64,000 bases of DNA, from NCBI RefSeq assembly GCF_014698995.1, contig NZ_JACWZZ010000001.1:1632501-1696500 (forward strand), read 5' to 3'. Each line of letters starts with the position of its first letter. The stretch's first letter is position 1. The position numbers were made by a program, and so were the translations under genes. Origin of the DNA: Hymenobacter duratus (lineage in GTDB: Bacteria; Bacteroidota; Bacteroidia; Cytophagales; Hymenobacteraceae). Shown in pieces: positions 1-8,480 of this stretch. Under the pieces are notes generated by a model, which saw nothing but the letters and a program-made list of their open reading frames with translations, did no database searches and was not told the origin of the DNA.

Positions 1-245
1 CCGTCACGTTCAGCGGCGGGGTATGGTTCGGCTGGCTCTACAAAAGCTGGAACAACCTGTGGGTGCCCGTTTTCCTGCACGTCTTCATGAATGCTTGGTG
101 GATGCTGTTTGAAGTGTCGGACACAGCGTTGGGCAATGTGTGGGCCAATGTGTTCCGGGTGCTCACCATCGGGCTTTCCGTGGCGTTTACGCTCTGGTAC
201 CAGCGCCACCGGCAGCCTGCACCGGCCGCGCTGGCACTAGCCTGA
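1..245 (+). CDS. CPBP-family intramembrane protease, C-terminal part
   Basis: Only about the last 80 codons lie in the window; the frame runs from base 3 to the TGA at 243-245 and the start is upstream. The visible part reads GWLYKSWNNLW followed by LHVFMNAWW, matching the last conserved block of CPBP (CAAX protease and bacteriocin-processing) membrane proteases, where a His and an Asn in an LHxxxN pattern help form the active site inside the membrane. A final hydrophobic helix (VLTIGLSVAFTLWY) is followed by a basic tail. A strong hairpin terminator follows at once, so this gene ends its transcription unit. The family is fairly clear from the motif; the substrate cannot be judged from a fragment. 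Confidence 0.7.
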   Translation, partial: VTFSGGVWFGWLYKSWNNLWVPVFLHVFMNAWWMLFEVSDTALGNVWANVFRVLTIGLSVAFTLWYQRHRQPAPAALALA

Positions 246-266
246 GGCTGCACGCCCGTTGCTACC

Positions 267-303
267 GAAAAAGCGCCGCCCCAGTAGTGGGCGGCGCTTT
301 TTT
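267..303 (+). terminator. Rho-independent terminator after the CPBP gene
   Basis: A 14-bp stem (AAAAAGCGCCGCCC pairing with GGGCGGCGCTTTTT) with a short loop and a T-run, about 20 bases after the stop codon. Confidence 0.85.
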
Positions 304-395
304 CGCTCAATGGCGGCCGAACAATAAAGCACCGCAGTTCTGGTTTGTTATGTGCTTAGTTCGAGTATTTTGCACCTGATCTAGCTGACCCGGAT

Positions 396-1142
396 ATGCA
401 GAACTATTACCGCCTGTTGGGAGTGCCGGCCACGGCCTCGGTGGCCGAAATAGAAGCCGCCTACCGCGCCCTGCACGCCCGTATTCACCGCCGAGCGGCC
501 CGCGACCCGGCCCTCAACGAACGGCTGCAGGAAGCCTATGGCAGCCTCCAGATTCTGACCGACCCGCGCCGCCGCTGGGCCTACGACCAGCTCCTGGGCC
601 AGCAGCCGGCTCCGGCCCGGCAGCTGTCGGCTATGGAGGCCCTCATGGAGCGCTACGCCCCGGTGGCCCGGTGGCTGAACTGGGCGCTGCTGGCTTTCTG
701 CCTGCTGCTGGCCCTCGACCGGGTGCTGCCCCTGCGTGAGCTGCCGGGCGAGTTGGTGCTGAGCCGCCAGCTGGTTTCCATTAGTGCTTCGGCCTCCAAT
801 CCGCAGGTGGGCTACGACATTCAAACGCCGCTTACCAAGTTCCGGCTGCACAGCGCCCAAGCGCCCCGCGCCCGCGAAGGCGAGTTTCTGACGGTGTGGC
901 GGACGCCACTGCTGGGTGTGGTGCGGCGTGTCAGTTCGCCCCGCGCCCCGGAGGGCCCGGCGCCGTTCGAGCCGTACGGGACCGGCGTATACGGTGGGGC
1001 ACTGGCGGCTCTGCCCATCTTGCTGCTGCTGGTGGCAGTGGTGGGCGTGCTGCCCAACCGAGCCCCCGAAACCCGCGTGAACACCGCCGTAGCTGGCAGC
1101 CTCCTGCTGGTGCTCACGGTGGTTGTCATGTGGCTGTTTTAG
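396..1142 (+). CDS. Degenerate J-domain membrane protein
   Basis: A 248-residue protein. Residues 1-68 look like a DnaJ J-domain: NYYRLLGV at the start, a helix ending in YRALHARI, then LQEAYGSLQILTDP and RRRWAYDQLL, the usual helix III/IV pattern. The invariant HPD tripeptide that stimulates Hsp70 ATPase is replaced by HRR at 31-33, so classical co-chaperone activity is doubtful. Hydrophobic segments at about 93-112, 200-219 and 231-248 suggest a membrane anchor and two C-terminal helices around a 90-residue extracytoplasmic or cytosolic region. It stands alone between two hairpin terminators. A J-domain-derived membrane protein is well supported; its role is unknown. Confidence 0.7.
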   Translation: MQNYYRLLGVPATASVAEIEAAYRALHARIHRRAARDPALNERLQEAYGSLQILTDPRRRWAYDQLLGQQPAPARQLSAMEALMERYAPVARWLNWALLAFCLLLALDRVLPLRELPGELVLSRQLVSISASASNPQVGYDIQTPLTKFRLHSAQAPRAREGEFLTVWRTPLLGVVRRVSSPRAPEGPAPFEPYGTGVYGGALAALPILLLLVAVVGVLPNRAPETRVNTAVAGSLLLVLTVVVMWLF

Positions 1143-1158
1143 GTGGTCGGGCTAACAA

Positions 1159-1194
1159 AAAACGTCCTGCAGCGGCACCGCTGCAGGACGTTTT
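1159..1194. terminator. Bidirectional terminator
   Basis: A perfect 16-bp stem (AAAACGTCCTGCAGCG and its complement) with a 4-base loop and A/T runs on both sides. It lies between convergent genes (J-domain protein on +, SDR on -) and can serve both. Confidence 0.85.
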
Positions 1195-1216
1195 GATACT
1201 AGGGGGCGGCTTGTTT

Positions 1217-2008
1217 CTAGCCGATGCTGCGAATCACGCCGCCATCTACCCGCACCGAAGCACCGTTGGTGGCAGCGGCCAGCGGGCTGCAGAGGTAGGC
1301 TACCATATTGGCAATTTCGTCGGTAGTGATGAAACGCTTGAGCAGCGAGGAGGGGCGGGCGTCACGGAAAAACTCGTGCTCGGCTTCTTCGCGGGTTTTG
1401 CCTTCACCGGCCAGCTGCTTCAAGAACTCCTCTACTCCTTCCGAAGCCGTAGGGCCGGGCAGCACCGAGTTGACGGTAACGCCGGTACCAGCAGTTAGCT
1501 CGGCCAGGCCGCGTGCTACGCCCAGCTGTGCGGTTTTGGTGGTGCCGTAGTGGATCATCTCGGCCGGAATCTGCAGGCCCGATTCGCTGGAGATGAACAG
1601 GATGCGGCCCCAGTCTTTCTCCAGCATCTGCGGGAAATATTGGCGCGAAAGGCGCACGCCGCTCATCACATTCACCTCAAAAAAGCGCAGCCAGTCTTCG
1701 TCGGGAATTTCCGCGAAAGGCTTGGGCTCGAAAATGCCCACGTTGTTGATAAGGATGTCAGCCGTGGGCACTTCCAGTAGTAAGTGCTGTACCTGCTCGG
1801 GACGGCCAAAATCTACCGGCACACCGCGCACGGTGGCACCGGGTGTCTGCTGCAGAATGGCGGTACGGGCTTCTGCAATGCGGGCTTCGGTGCGGCCCGT
1901 CAGAATTACGTCGGCCCCTTCGGCAGCCAAACGTTGCGCAATAGCTAATCCTATGCCAGCCGTGGAGCCCGTTATGAGGGCAGTTTTGCCCGTGAGTTGT
2001 AAATCCAT
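1217..2008 (-). CDS. SDR-family NAD(P)-dependent oxidoreductase
   Basis: A 263-residue classical short-chain dehydrogenase/reductase. The Rossmann nucleotide-binding motif TGSTAGIG is at residues 13-20, NNVG at 88-91, and the catalytic set is Ser140/141, Tyr154 and Lys158 (YGTTK). The frame extends 43 codons further upstream but that part looks unlike protein; the ATG at 2008, giving MDLQLTGKTALITG, is the normal family start. The C-terminal VDGGVIRSIG is typical of the subgroup named after 3-oxoacyl-ACP reductase. It is monocistronic, with a shared terminator at 1159-1194. The substrate cannot be told from sequence. Confidence 0.88.
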   Translation of the reverse strand: MDLQLTGKTALITGSTAGIGLAIAQRLAAEGADVILTGRTEARIAEARTAILQQTPGATVRGVPVDFGRPEQVQHLLLEVPTADILINNVGIFEPKPFAEIPDEDWLRFFEVNVMSGVRLSRQYFPQMLEKDWGRILFISSESGLQIPAEMIHYGTTKTAQLGVARGLAELTAGTGVTVNSVLPGPTASEGVEEFLKQLAGEGKTREEAEHEFFRDARPSSLLKRFITTDEIANMVAYLCSPLAAATNGASVRVDGGVIRSIG

Positions 2009-2154
2009 GAGAAGAGGATGTGGTTTCAGAAATGTACGTAACCGCCAGCGCAGGGCTTTGTCTGAGTCACCGACTGTTTTTCTTCTGGAGGCGCCGCCCG
2101 CAACTTCCACGGGCCTTTCCTGCGTATGCACTCCCAATCCAACTTCTCCCGCTG

Positions 2155-2643
2155 ATGTCTGACTTTACCTCGTCCCGCCTCGAAGACCTGCTGTTTGATG
2201 CCGCCCGCAACGGCGACGTAGCCACCATTAAGAAGCTGCTGGCCGAAGGTGCCGACGTGAATGTACAGAACGGCCGGGGCTTCACGGCCCTCATTCTGGC
2301 GGCCTACGACAACCACCTGGAAGCTACCCGCGTGCTGCTCGAAGCCGGCGCCGACCCCAACGTGCACGATGCCAGCGGCAACACCGCCCTGATGGGCGTG
2401 GCCTTCAAAGGCTACCCCGACATTGCCCGCCTGCTCATCGGGCACGGTGCCGACCTGAACGCCCGCAACGGCAACGACGGCACGGCCCTTATGTTCGCCA
2501 CGCTGTTCGGCCGCCACAACATCGTGCCCATCCTGCTCGAAGCCGGCGCCGACACCACCCTGCGCGACGTGCGTGGCCTTTCCGCCCGCGACTTGGCCAT
2601 TCAGCAGGGCAACGACGAAGCCCTGAACGTGCTGCCCGAATAA
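2155..2643 (+). CDS. Ankyrin repeat protein
   Basis: A 162-residue protein made almost wholly of ankyrin repeats: four clear 33-residue units at about 10-41, 42-74, 75-107 and 108-140, with the usual GADVN, GADPN and GADLN turns, and a partial fifth (LSARDLAIQQG). There is no signal peptide or membrane segment, so it is probably cytoplasmic and binds another protein. The ATG at 2155 (MSDFTSSRLEDLLFDAARNG) is preferred because the 45 upstream in-frame codons are not protein-like. It is divergent from the SDR gene. Similar short ankyrin proteins accompany catalase genes in other bacteria, but no catalase is visible here. Confidence 0.85.
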   Translation: MSDFTSSRLEDLLFDAARNGDVATIKKLLAEGADVNVQNGRGFTALILAAYDNHLEATRVLLEAGADPNVHDASGNTALMGVAFKGYPDIARLLIGHGADLNARNGNDGTALMFATLFGRHNIVPILLEAGADTTLRDVRGLSARDLAIQQGNDEALNVLPE

Positions 2644-2724
2644 CAGACAAGCCAGACGCGGCGCTGCCGCGGCTTCTCATCAGGCTACTCCACCAGAGAG
2701 TGGCCCCATAAAGCCCGCAAAATC

Positions 2725-2754
2725 AAACCGGCCTGCTTTTCAGCGGGCCGGTTT
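2725..2754. terminator. Bidirectional terminator
   Basis: AAACCGGCC pairs with GGCCGGTTT around a 12-base loop, between the convergent ankyrin gene and the gene ending at 2757. Confidence 0.7.
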
Positions 2755-2756
2755 GG

Positions 2757-3191
2757 TTACAGAACAGTCGAAGCGTCAAGCGTGGTCAGTTGCGCTACCA
2801 TTCCCGGGAGCTGCGTGCGGCGCAGCAGCTTGGCAATGTGCGGCGGCAGCTCGGCCACCGTGAGCGGGTGCTGCGGCCGGGCCATGAGGTAATAGTGTGG
2901 GTCTTGGTGGTTGTGGAGGTTGGTTTTATCGAACGAGAACAGGCCGCGGCGGGCGTAGCGGATGAAGCTCTCGTAATTCAAGCCAGTTGGCAGACCAGTT
3001 ACCAGGTCCGCCGCCGTTGATTCCGGCAGCGTCAGGAAATACTGGTGCAGCTCCAGCAGCGCCTCCTCCGATGCCGCCACCGAAGCCGGCAGCACTCCAC
3101 CGCCGGACGCGACGTGCAGGATATGCCCTTCCGTGTCGGTGGCGAAGTAGTCAATGTCGGCGTGTTCCTGGTCGGAGGGGGATATCTGCAT
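2757..3191 (-). CDS. Hypothetical protein, 144 residues
   Basis: I do not recognise this protein. It has no signal peptide or membrane segment. The sequence is mixed alpha/beta with an N-terminal stretch DIDYFATDTEGHILHVASGG and a middle segment YESFIRYARRGLFSFDK, similar in style to small immunity- or SMI1-like orphan proteins of Bacteroidota, but I cannot assign it to a family. Base composition and codon use match the GC-rich genome. It begins just after the stop of the AT-rich DUF4145 gene on the same strand (1-base gap), so the two may be co-transcribed. The ATG at 3191 is the only convincing start. Confidence 0.6.
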   Translation of the reverse strand: MQISPSDQEHADIDYFATDTEGHILHVASGGGVLPASVAASEEALLELHQYFLTLPESTAADLVTGLPTGLNYESFIRYARRGLFSFDKTNLHNHQDPHYYLMARPQHPLTVAELPPHIAKLLRRTQLPGMVAQLTTLDASTVL

Positions 3192-3192
3192 G

Positions 3193-3816
3193 TTATAGAT
3201 TTTTATTTGCGGAGCTAAGTGCGTCTGCTTTTCCCCGTTCTATTCTTGCTGGCAATACAAATAAAAATTCCCCAAAGGCTTGTGTGAATTTTATTACTCT
3301 TTGTGCGTCAGTTATGCTAGGTAGAATTGCATTCTGATCCGCATGACGCTGATCATTTGCATCTAATCTAATTTCATGAGCCCATTCCTTCATTCCATCC
3401 GTAATAAGATGGTCTTTATTAGCCTGATCTATTCGTGCATAAAGGCTCCCTTTTACATATCCTTTTTCTTTTAGCATAGCATCTACTGAACTGGCACAGA
3501 GCATAACTGCACCAGCTGGGGCATTTATGCTATTTATGGCTTGTGTAAGATATGCTCTGGCTATGTTAGGAATAGCATCATCTACAAGAATTGGGGCAGG
3601 GTATATTTCTGTAACAGGGCTGCTAATATGTCCCCGAGTTGCTGCTGTAACAAGGCTGCCACAACGGACACATCTATAAACGCGCCAATATCTAAGATTT
3701 GCTCCTTCTACATTATAAGTCTCTATTGGATTACTTAAAATGGATTCTAAAGTAGGTGAATCTACGCCACAGTGAGGGCATCTGCTTATTACAAGTTGCT
3801 GAGCTAAAACAGCCAT
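3193..3816 (-). CDS. DUF4145 domain-containing zinc-ribbon protein
   Basis: A 207-residue protein. Cysteine pairs CPHC (13-16) and CVRC (49-52) form a probable zinc ribbon. The rest, with INAPAGAVMLCASSVDAML and later KEWAHEIRLDANDQRHAD, fits the DUF4145 helical domain, found both alone and fused to restriction or other defence enzymes. The gene is clearly AT-richer than its neighbours, with many AAA, ATA and TTA codons, which suggests recent transfer. No restriction or toxin partner lies next to it: mutB follows upstream and an unassigned orphan gene downstream. The function of DUF4145 is not established; the family call is fairly firm. Confidence 0.72.
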   Translation of the reverse strand: MAVLAQQLVISRCPHCGVDSPTLESILSNPIETYNVEGANLRYWRVYRCVRCGSLVTAATRGHISSPVTEIYPAPILVDDAIPNIARAYLTQAINSINAPAGAVMLCASSVDAMLKEKGYVKGSLYARIDQANKDHLITDGMKEWAHEIRLDANDQRHADQNAILPSITDAQRVIKFTQAFGEFLFVLPARIERGKADALSSANKNL

Positions 3817-3841
3817 ATGAATTTAAAAAGTAAAATGAATT

Positions 3842-5965
3842 CTAATCCCCCAATTTCTCCAGAATCTCCTGTGCCGCCACGGCAATGACGGTGCCTGGGC
3901 CGTAAACGCCGGCCACGCCCGCGTTATAGAGAAACTCGTAGTCCTGTGACGGGATGACGCCGCCGGCAATGACGAGGATGTCTTCGCGGCCCAGTTGCTT
4001 GAGGTCGGCGAGCAGCTGCGGAATCAGGGTTTTGTGTCCGGCGGCCAGACTGCTGACTCCCACCACGTGCACGTCGTTTTCGGCGGCCTGGCGGGCTACT
4101 TCGTCGGGGGTCTGGAACAGCGGGGCAATGTCCACGTCGAAACCGACGTCGGCAAAAGAGGTGGCAATGATTTTCGCACCCCGGTCGTGGCCGTCCTGGC
4201 CCATTTTGGCCACCATCATGCGGGGTCGGCGGCCTTCCTTGGCGGCAAAGGCATCGGCAGCGGCGCGGGCCTTGGCAAACTCTTCGTTGTAGTCCATTTC
4301 GGCAGAATACACGCCTGAAATGGCGCGGATAGTGGCCTGGTGGCGGCCATATACTTTCTCCAGCGCATCGGATATTTCGCCGAGCGTGGCGCGGTGGCGG
4401 GCGGCCACTACGGCCAGCGCCAGCAGATTGTCGGTGCCGGAGCGGGCTGCTTCGGTCAGGGCTTCTAAAGCGGCCTGCACGGCGGCCGTGTCGCGGGTGC
4501 TGCGGATGCTCGTGAGGCGGGCAATCTGGGACTCGCGCACAGCGGCGTTGTCGATGTCGAGCACGTCGAGCTGCTGCTCCTCGCTGGGGCGGTACTTGTT
4601 CACGCCCACAATGATTTCCTTGCCCGAGTCGATGCGGGCCTGCTTGCGGGCGGCAGCTTCCTCGATGCGCATCTTGGGCAGGCCGGTTTCAATGGCTTTG
4701 GCCATGCCGCCCAGCTCTTCTACCTCCTGAATGAGCGCCCAGGCCTTGTTGGCCAGCTCATGCGTGAGGGTTTCGACGTAGTAGGAGCCGCCCCAAGGGT
4801 CCACGACGCGGGTAATGTCGGTTTCGTGCTGCAGGTAGAGCTGCGTATTGCGGGCAATGCGGGCCGAGAAGTCGGTGGGCAGGGCAATAGCCTCATCTAG
4901 GGCGTTGGTGTGCAGGCTCTGGGTGCCCCCGAGGGCGGCGGCTAGCGCCTCAATGCAGGTGCGGGCCACATTGTTGAAGGGGTCCTGCTCGGTGAGCGAG
5001 TAGCCGGAGGTCTGGCAGTGGGTGCGCAGGGCCAGGCTCTTGGGGTTTTGGGGCTCAAACTGCTTCAGGACCTTCGCCCACAGCAGGCGGCCGGCCCGGA
5101 GCTTGGCAATTTCCATGAAGTGGTTCATGCCGATGGCCCAGAAGAAGGAAAGGCGCGGCGCGAACTGGTCGATGGTCATGCCGGCGGCCAGGCCGGCGCG
5201 TACGTACTCCAGGCCGTCGGCAATGGTGTAGGCCAGCTCAATATCGGCGGTAGCGCCGGCCTCCTGCATGTGGTAGCCGGAGATGCTGATGCTGTTGAAC
5301 TTGGGCATATGCTGCGCCGTGTAGGCGAAGATATCGGCAATGATGCGCATGCTCGGGGCGGGCGGATAGATATAGGTGTTGCGCACCATAAACTCCTTCA
5401 GAATGTCGTTCTGAATCGTGCCCGCCAGCTTTTCCGGCGCTACGCCCTGCTCTTCTGCCGCTACGATGTAGAAGGCAAGCACCGGCAGCACGGCTCCGTT
5501 CATGGTCATGGACACCGACATCTTGTCGAGCGGAATTTCATCGAAGAGAATCTTCATGTCTTCCACGGAGTCGATGGCCACGCCGGCTTTGCCCACGTCG
5601 CCTACCACGCGGGGGTGGTCGGAATCGTAGCCGCGGTGCGTGGCCAGGTCGAAGGCCACCGACAGGCCCTTCTGGCCACCGGCCAGGTTGCGGCGGTAGA
5701 AGGAGTTGGACTCTTCGGCCGTGCTGAACCCCGCGTACTGCCGGATAGTCCAGGGGTTCTGGACGTACATGGTAGGGTAGGGCCCGCGCAGATAGGGTGC
5801 CACGCCCGCCCCAAAGCCAAGGTGGCCGAGGTGCTGCACGTCGTGGGCGGTATAGTGGCTTTTGAGCTGGATAGCTTCGGGCGTGACGGTGGCCGCTTCC
5901 GGTGCCGCCGGGGTAGCAGGCAGCGGGGCGTCGTTATAGGCTATCTGGGAGAAGTCGGGTTTCAT
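3842..5965 (-). CDS. mutB: Methylmalonyl-CoA mutase, large (catalytic) subunit
   Basis: A 707-residue enzyme that interconverts succinyl-CoA and (R)-methylmalonyl-CoA with adenosylcobalamin, linking the TCA cycle to propionate metabolism. The N-terminal TIM barrel carries [20 protein letters not shown], typical of the CoA-binding and catalytic region. The cobalamin domain occupies about 580-707, with the base-off/His-on motif DGHDRG at 591-596 followed by [12 protein letters not shown] and VIAGGVIP. Full length for the family. It lies downstream of mutA on the same strand, but a separate four-helix-bundle gene and repeat arrays intervene. A PduO-type adenosyltransferase that can supply the cofactor is encoded near 49.6 kb. 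Confidence 0.97.
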   Translation of the reverse strand: MKPDFSQIAYNDAPLPATPAAPEAATVTPEAIQLKSHYTAHDVQHLGHLGFGAGVAPYLRGPYPTMYVQNPWTIRQYAGFSTAEESNSFYRRNLAGGQKGLSVAFDLATHRGYDSDHPRVVGDVGKAGVAIDSVEDMKILFDEIPLDKMSVSMTMNGAVLPVLAFYIVAAEEQGVAPEKLAGTIQNDILKEFMVRNTYIYPPAPSMRIIADIFAYTAQHMPKFNSISISGYHMQEAGATADIELAYTIADGLEYVRAGLAAGMTIDQFAPRLSFFWAIGMNHFMEIAKLRAGRLLWAKVLKQFEPQNPKSLALRTHCQTSGYSLTEQDPFNNVARTCIEALAAALGGTQSLHTNALDEAIALPTDFSARIARNTQLYLQHETDITRVVDPWGGSYYVETLTHELANKAWALIQEVEELGGMAKAIETGLPKMRIEEAAARKQARIDSGKEIIVGVNKYRPSEEQQLDVLDIDNAAVRESQIARLTSIRSTRDTAAVQAALEALTEAARSGTDNLLALAVVAARHRATLGEISDALEKVYGRHQATIRAISGVYSAEMDYNEEFAKARAAADAFAAKEGRRPRMMVAKMGQDGHDRGAKIIATSFADVGFDVDIAPLFQTPDEVARQAAENDVHVVGVSSLAAGHKTLIPQLLADLKQLGREDILVIAGGVIPSQDYEFLYNAGVAGVYGPGTVIAVAAQEILEKLGD

Positions 5966-5972
5966 GGTGTTG

Positions 5973-6020
5973 GGTGACAGGTAACAGGTGACAAGTAACA
6001 GGTAAGAGGTATAGGTAATA
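5973..6020 (+). repeat. Heptamer tandem array GGTRACA, left of the four-helix gene
   Basis: Seven consecutive units with a 7-base period: GGTGACA, GGTAACA, GGTGACA, AGTAACA, GGTAAGA, a 6-base GGTATA and GGTAATA. It lies in the gap between mutB and the stop codon of the four-helix-bundle gene. The same heptamer appears in opposite orientation on the other side of that gene (6446-6468) and again at both ends of the palindrome at 62007-62158. Confidence 0.85.
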
Positions 6021-6059
6021 GGAGAGTGAGGTGGTAGTAGCGAGGATAGCAGGGTTTGA

Positions 6060-6437
6060 TTATTGCTTGGCTTGCAGGCTTCTGATAAGTCCGGTGAGGA
6101 GGCCGGCTATACGGTCTAGAGAGGTAACGGCGTGGTCGGTTTGTAAAGCATTAAGGTAGCCGAGACGTTCGGCAAGTAGCAGAATGGTGTCAAGTTCAGT
6201 GACGGAACCACGGGCAATAAACAGAAAGCGAGTAAACTCAGCGGCAGATTGCCGGCCGGCTCCTTCAGCTATGTTGAGCGTTACGGAAGTGGCCGCACGA
6301 CGAAGCTGCGACGCTAATTCGTATCGCTCCTCAGGTGGAAAGGCCCGCGCCAGTTCGTAAGCCACCGGCACAAAGTCGAAAGCCAAACGCCAGCATTCCA
6401 GTCCGTAATGGGGCTTGCTGCGTCGTCCTGAGTTCAT
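6060..6437 (-). CDS. Four-helix-bundle protein (23S rRNA intervening-sequence type)
   Basis: A 125-residue all-helical protein of the family first seen in intervening sequences of 23S rRNA and related to the Avd accessory protein of diversity-generating retroelements. Diagnostic stretches are [39 protein letters not shown], and a C-terminal [10 protein letters not shown]. Surface residues are mostly basic, in line with nucleic-acid binding, though its biochemical role is not settled. It is a free-standing copy: no rRNA or retroelement is near. It sits between mutA and mutB, flanked by inversely oriented GGTRACA heptamer arrays, as if inserted with them. Confidence 0.88.
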   Translation of the reverse strand: MNSGRRSKPHYGLECWRLAFDFVPVAYELARAFPPEERYELASQLRRAATSVTLNIAEGAGRQSAAEFTRFLFIARGSVTELDTILLLAERLGYLNALQTDHAVTSLDRIAGLLTGLIRSLQAKQ

Positions 6438-6445
6438 GCCAGTTT

Positions 6446-6468
6446 CCTGTTACCTGTCACCTTTCACC
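6446..6468 (-). repeat. Heptamer array GGTRACA, right of the four-helix gene
   Basis: Read on the minus strand: GGTGAAA, GGTGACA, GGTAACA, GG. Same unit as the left array (5973-6020) but inverted, filling most of the 42-base gap between the four-helix gene and mutA. Confidence 0.8.
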
Positions 6469-6479
6469 ACCTCACTTCA

Positions 6480-8261
6480 TTACTTCTTTCCCTGCAACCG
6501 GGCCAATACTTCCTCAGTGCTGTAGCCGTGCACGGTAAATTCCTTGAAGCCAAACACGCGCACAGCTTCCTGCATAGTGGCCAGGTCGGCGGTGAGCAGG
6601 GCCGGGGGCACGAACGGCACTTCGGTGGGCAGCTTGTAGAGGTAGCGCGACAGGCGGCCGAACTGCTCGGGCGTGGCGTACATCAGCGTGGCTTCTTCCG
6701 CCGACGAAAATAGCACCGACAGCGTGCCTTCGGGGTGCGACTCGCGCAAATCCGGCTGCTCCGTATCGGGCAGCAGCCGCAGGAAAGATTCTACGATCAG
6801 CTGATTGGTGTGCGAGCCCAGCAGCACCACCGCCGCGCGCTTCTTTTTCTTCTCGCGCCGCTCAAAATGCATGCTGGTAGCCAGGCGCAGCACTTCGGAA
6901 GGGTAGGTGGCCCGGGTAGAGTCGAACTCGCGGCTGCGTAGTAGCTTTTTGGGGTTGAAGTCGAACTGCTCCCGCACGTTCTGGAAACGGTTGGTGCCTA
7001 CTACCACCTGCTCGCCGTTGGCAATGCGCCGGAACTGGGCCTGCGCCGCCTGATGCAGCTCCCGCAGCGCCAGCGACAACGTCGCCGGGAAGCCGCCTTC
7101 TGCTTCCAGCCGCTGAAACAGGGCCCAGGCCTCACGGGCCAGCTGGTCGGTGAGGGTTTCGAGGTAATAAGAGCCGGCGGCCGGGTCCGCTACGGTGCCG
7201 AGGCCGGCTTCTTCGCGTAGCAGCACCGAGAGGTTGCGCGCCAGCCGGTCCGAAAAATCGTTGGGTTCCTGAAACAGCGTATCGAAAGGGCGCACGCTCA
7301 GCACGTCGGCGCCGCCGAGCACGGCGCTCATGGCCTCCGTAGTTACGCGCAGCAGGTTGGTATGCGAATCGAGCGTGGTCTGGCTCCAGGAGGCAGTTTC
7401 GGCCAGTATGGGCACCTGCACCGCTTCGCTGGACAGGCCAAAGGCGTGGCCGAGCGTGGCCCACAGCCGCCGTAGCGCCCGCAGCTTGGCCAGCTCAAAG
7501 AAATAATTGGGGTTGATGGCCGTATGCACCCGCATGGCCGCTGCCACGTCGGCCACGGTCAGGTCGTCGGTGGGCAGCTCGCTGAGGTAGGTAGCGGCCG
7601 TTGCCAGCGCAAAGGCTATCTGCTGCGAAGCCGTAGCCCCACGGTTGCCGAAATAAGCAGAATCCAGCGTCAGGCCCCGGAAATCGGCCATGTCCCGGGT
7701 CAGGCGCAGCACTTCGCGCAACTCGCGCAACTGGCCCGGCAAATCGGGCATGTGGCAGGTAACGGGGTCGAACTGCAGAAAGCCGCTCAGCTCCGAGGTG
7801 CCGGTGGCCAGCAGGCTCCGTACCAGCTCGGCCGGCGCGGCCGTGATGCTGTAGCCGATATAAGTGTCGGAAAGCGGCAGGTGCTGATGCAGAAAACCGA
7901 TATCGAAGGACGTGGTATCCGTCAGCACAAAGTGGGCGCCTTCCGCGCCGCGGGCCATGGCATCAGCTGCTCTCATGATGGCCTCGTGGCCGTTGCTGAG
8001 TGCCGGAACGTGGTAGGCCGGCACATTGCGCCAGCGGTTGCCGGGACCGGCGTGCAGCTGCGGAGCCGGTTGCTCGGCCAGCGCCGACAGGGCCTCCAGG
8101 TGGTAGAAAGGTTCCAGCGCAAAGCCGTCGGGCGTGTTCCAGCGTAGCGTGGCCGGGTCGGCGCCTTTCAGGTCCCGCTCGATACGGGCCTGCCAGGCGG
8201 CAGTAGTGACGGGTTCAAACTCTGAAAACGTAACGGGCGCGGAACGCGGCGTATCGGACAT
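6480..8261 (-). CDS. mutA: Methylmalonyl-CoA mutase, small subunit
   Basis: A 593-residue partner of MutB. It keeps the barrel part (NTPDGFALEPFYHLEAL near the N-terminus, then VADPAAGSYYLETLTDQLAREAW), but the C-terminal region, from about KKKKRAAVVLLGSHTNQ onward, is a degenerate cobalamin domain lacking the DxHxxG motif, as in known MutA proteins, which have a structural role in the heterodimer. Start at ATG 8261 (MSDTPRSAPVTFSEF). It is upstream of mutB on the same strand; in many Bacteroidota the two genes are directly adjacent, whereas here they are about 510 bases apart because of the inserted four-helix gene. Confidence 0.95.
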   Translation of the reverse strand: MSDTPRSAPVTFSEFEPVTTAAWQARIERDLKGADPATLRWNTPDGFALEPFYHLEALSALAEQPAPQLHAGPGNRWRNVPAYHVPALSNGHEAIMRAADAMARGAEGAHFVLTDTTSFDIGFLHQHLPLSDTYIGYSITAAPAELVRSLLATGTSELSGFLQFDPVTCHMPDLPGQLRELREVLRLTRDMADFRGLTLDSAYFGNRGATASQQIAFALATAATYLSELPTDDLTVADVAAAMRVHTAINPNYFFELAKLRALRRLWATLGHAFGLSSEAVQVPILAETASWSQTTLDSHTNLLRVTTEAMSAVLGGADVLSVRPFDTLFQEPNDFSDRLARNLSVLLREEAGLGTVADPAAGSYYLETLTDQLAREAWALFQRLEAEGGFPATLSLALRELHQAAQAQFRRIANGEQVVVGTNRFQNVREQFDFNPKKLLRSREFDSTRATYPSEVLRLATSMHFERREKKKKRAAVVLLGSHTNQLIVESFLRLLPDTEQPDLRESHPEGTLSVLFSSAEEATLMYATPEQFGRLSRYLYKLPTEVPFVPPALLTADLATMQEAVRVFGFKEFTVHGYSTEEVLARLQGKK

Positions 8262-8480
8262 AACCTGGGCACTGGTGGAATAGGAAGAAACAGGCGTGCT
8301 AAAGATACCGGATCAGGCGGGAAAGGCGGTACCGCACGCCATAAAGCCGATCCGATTCCTTTTTTGTGCGGATAAGCCCTCTGAAGCGGCCGTAGCCGAT
8401 AAAAGCAGCGGCCAGCGTTGTGCTCAAGCCGGGCCGGCTGGGTAACTTGCACCTTACTTTACACTCTTCTAGTTCTCTTT

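Noticed and set aside
6060..6437. True 23S rRNA intervening sequence
   Set aside because: No rRNA sequence on either side; the gene is between mutA and mutB.
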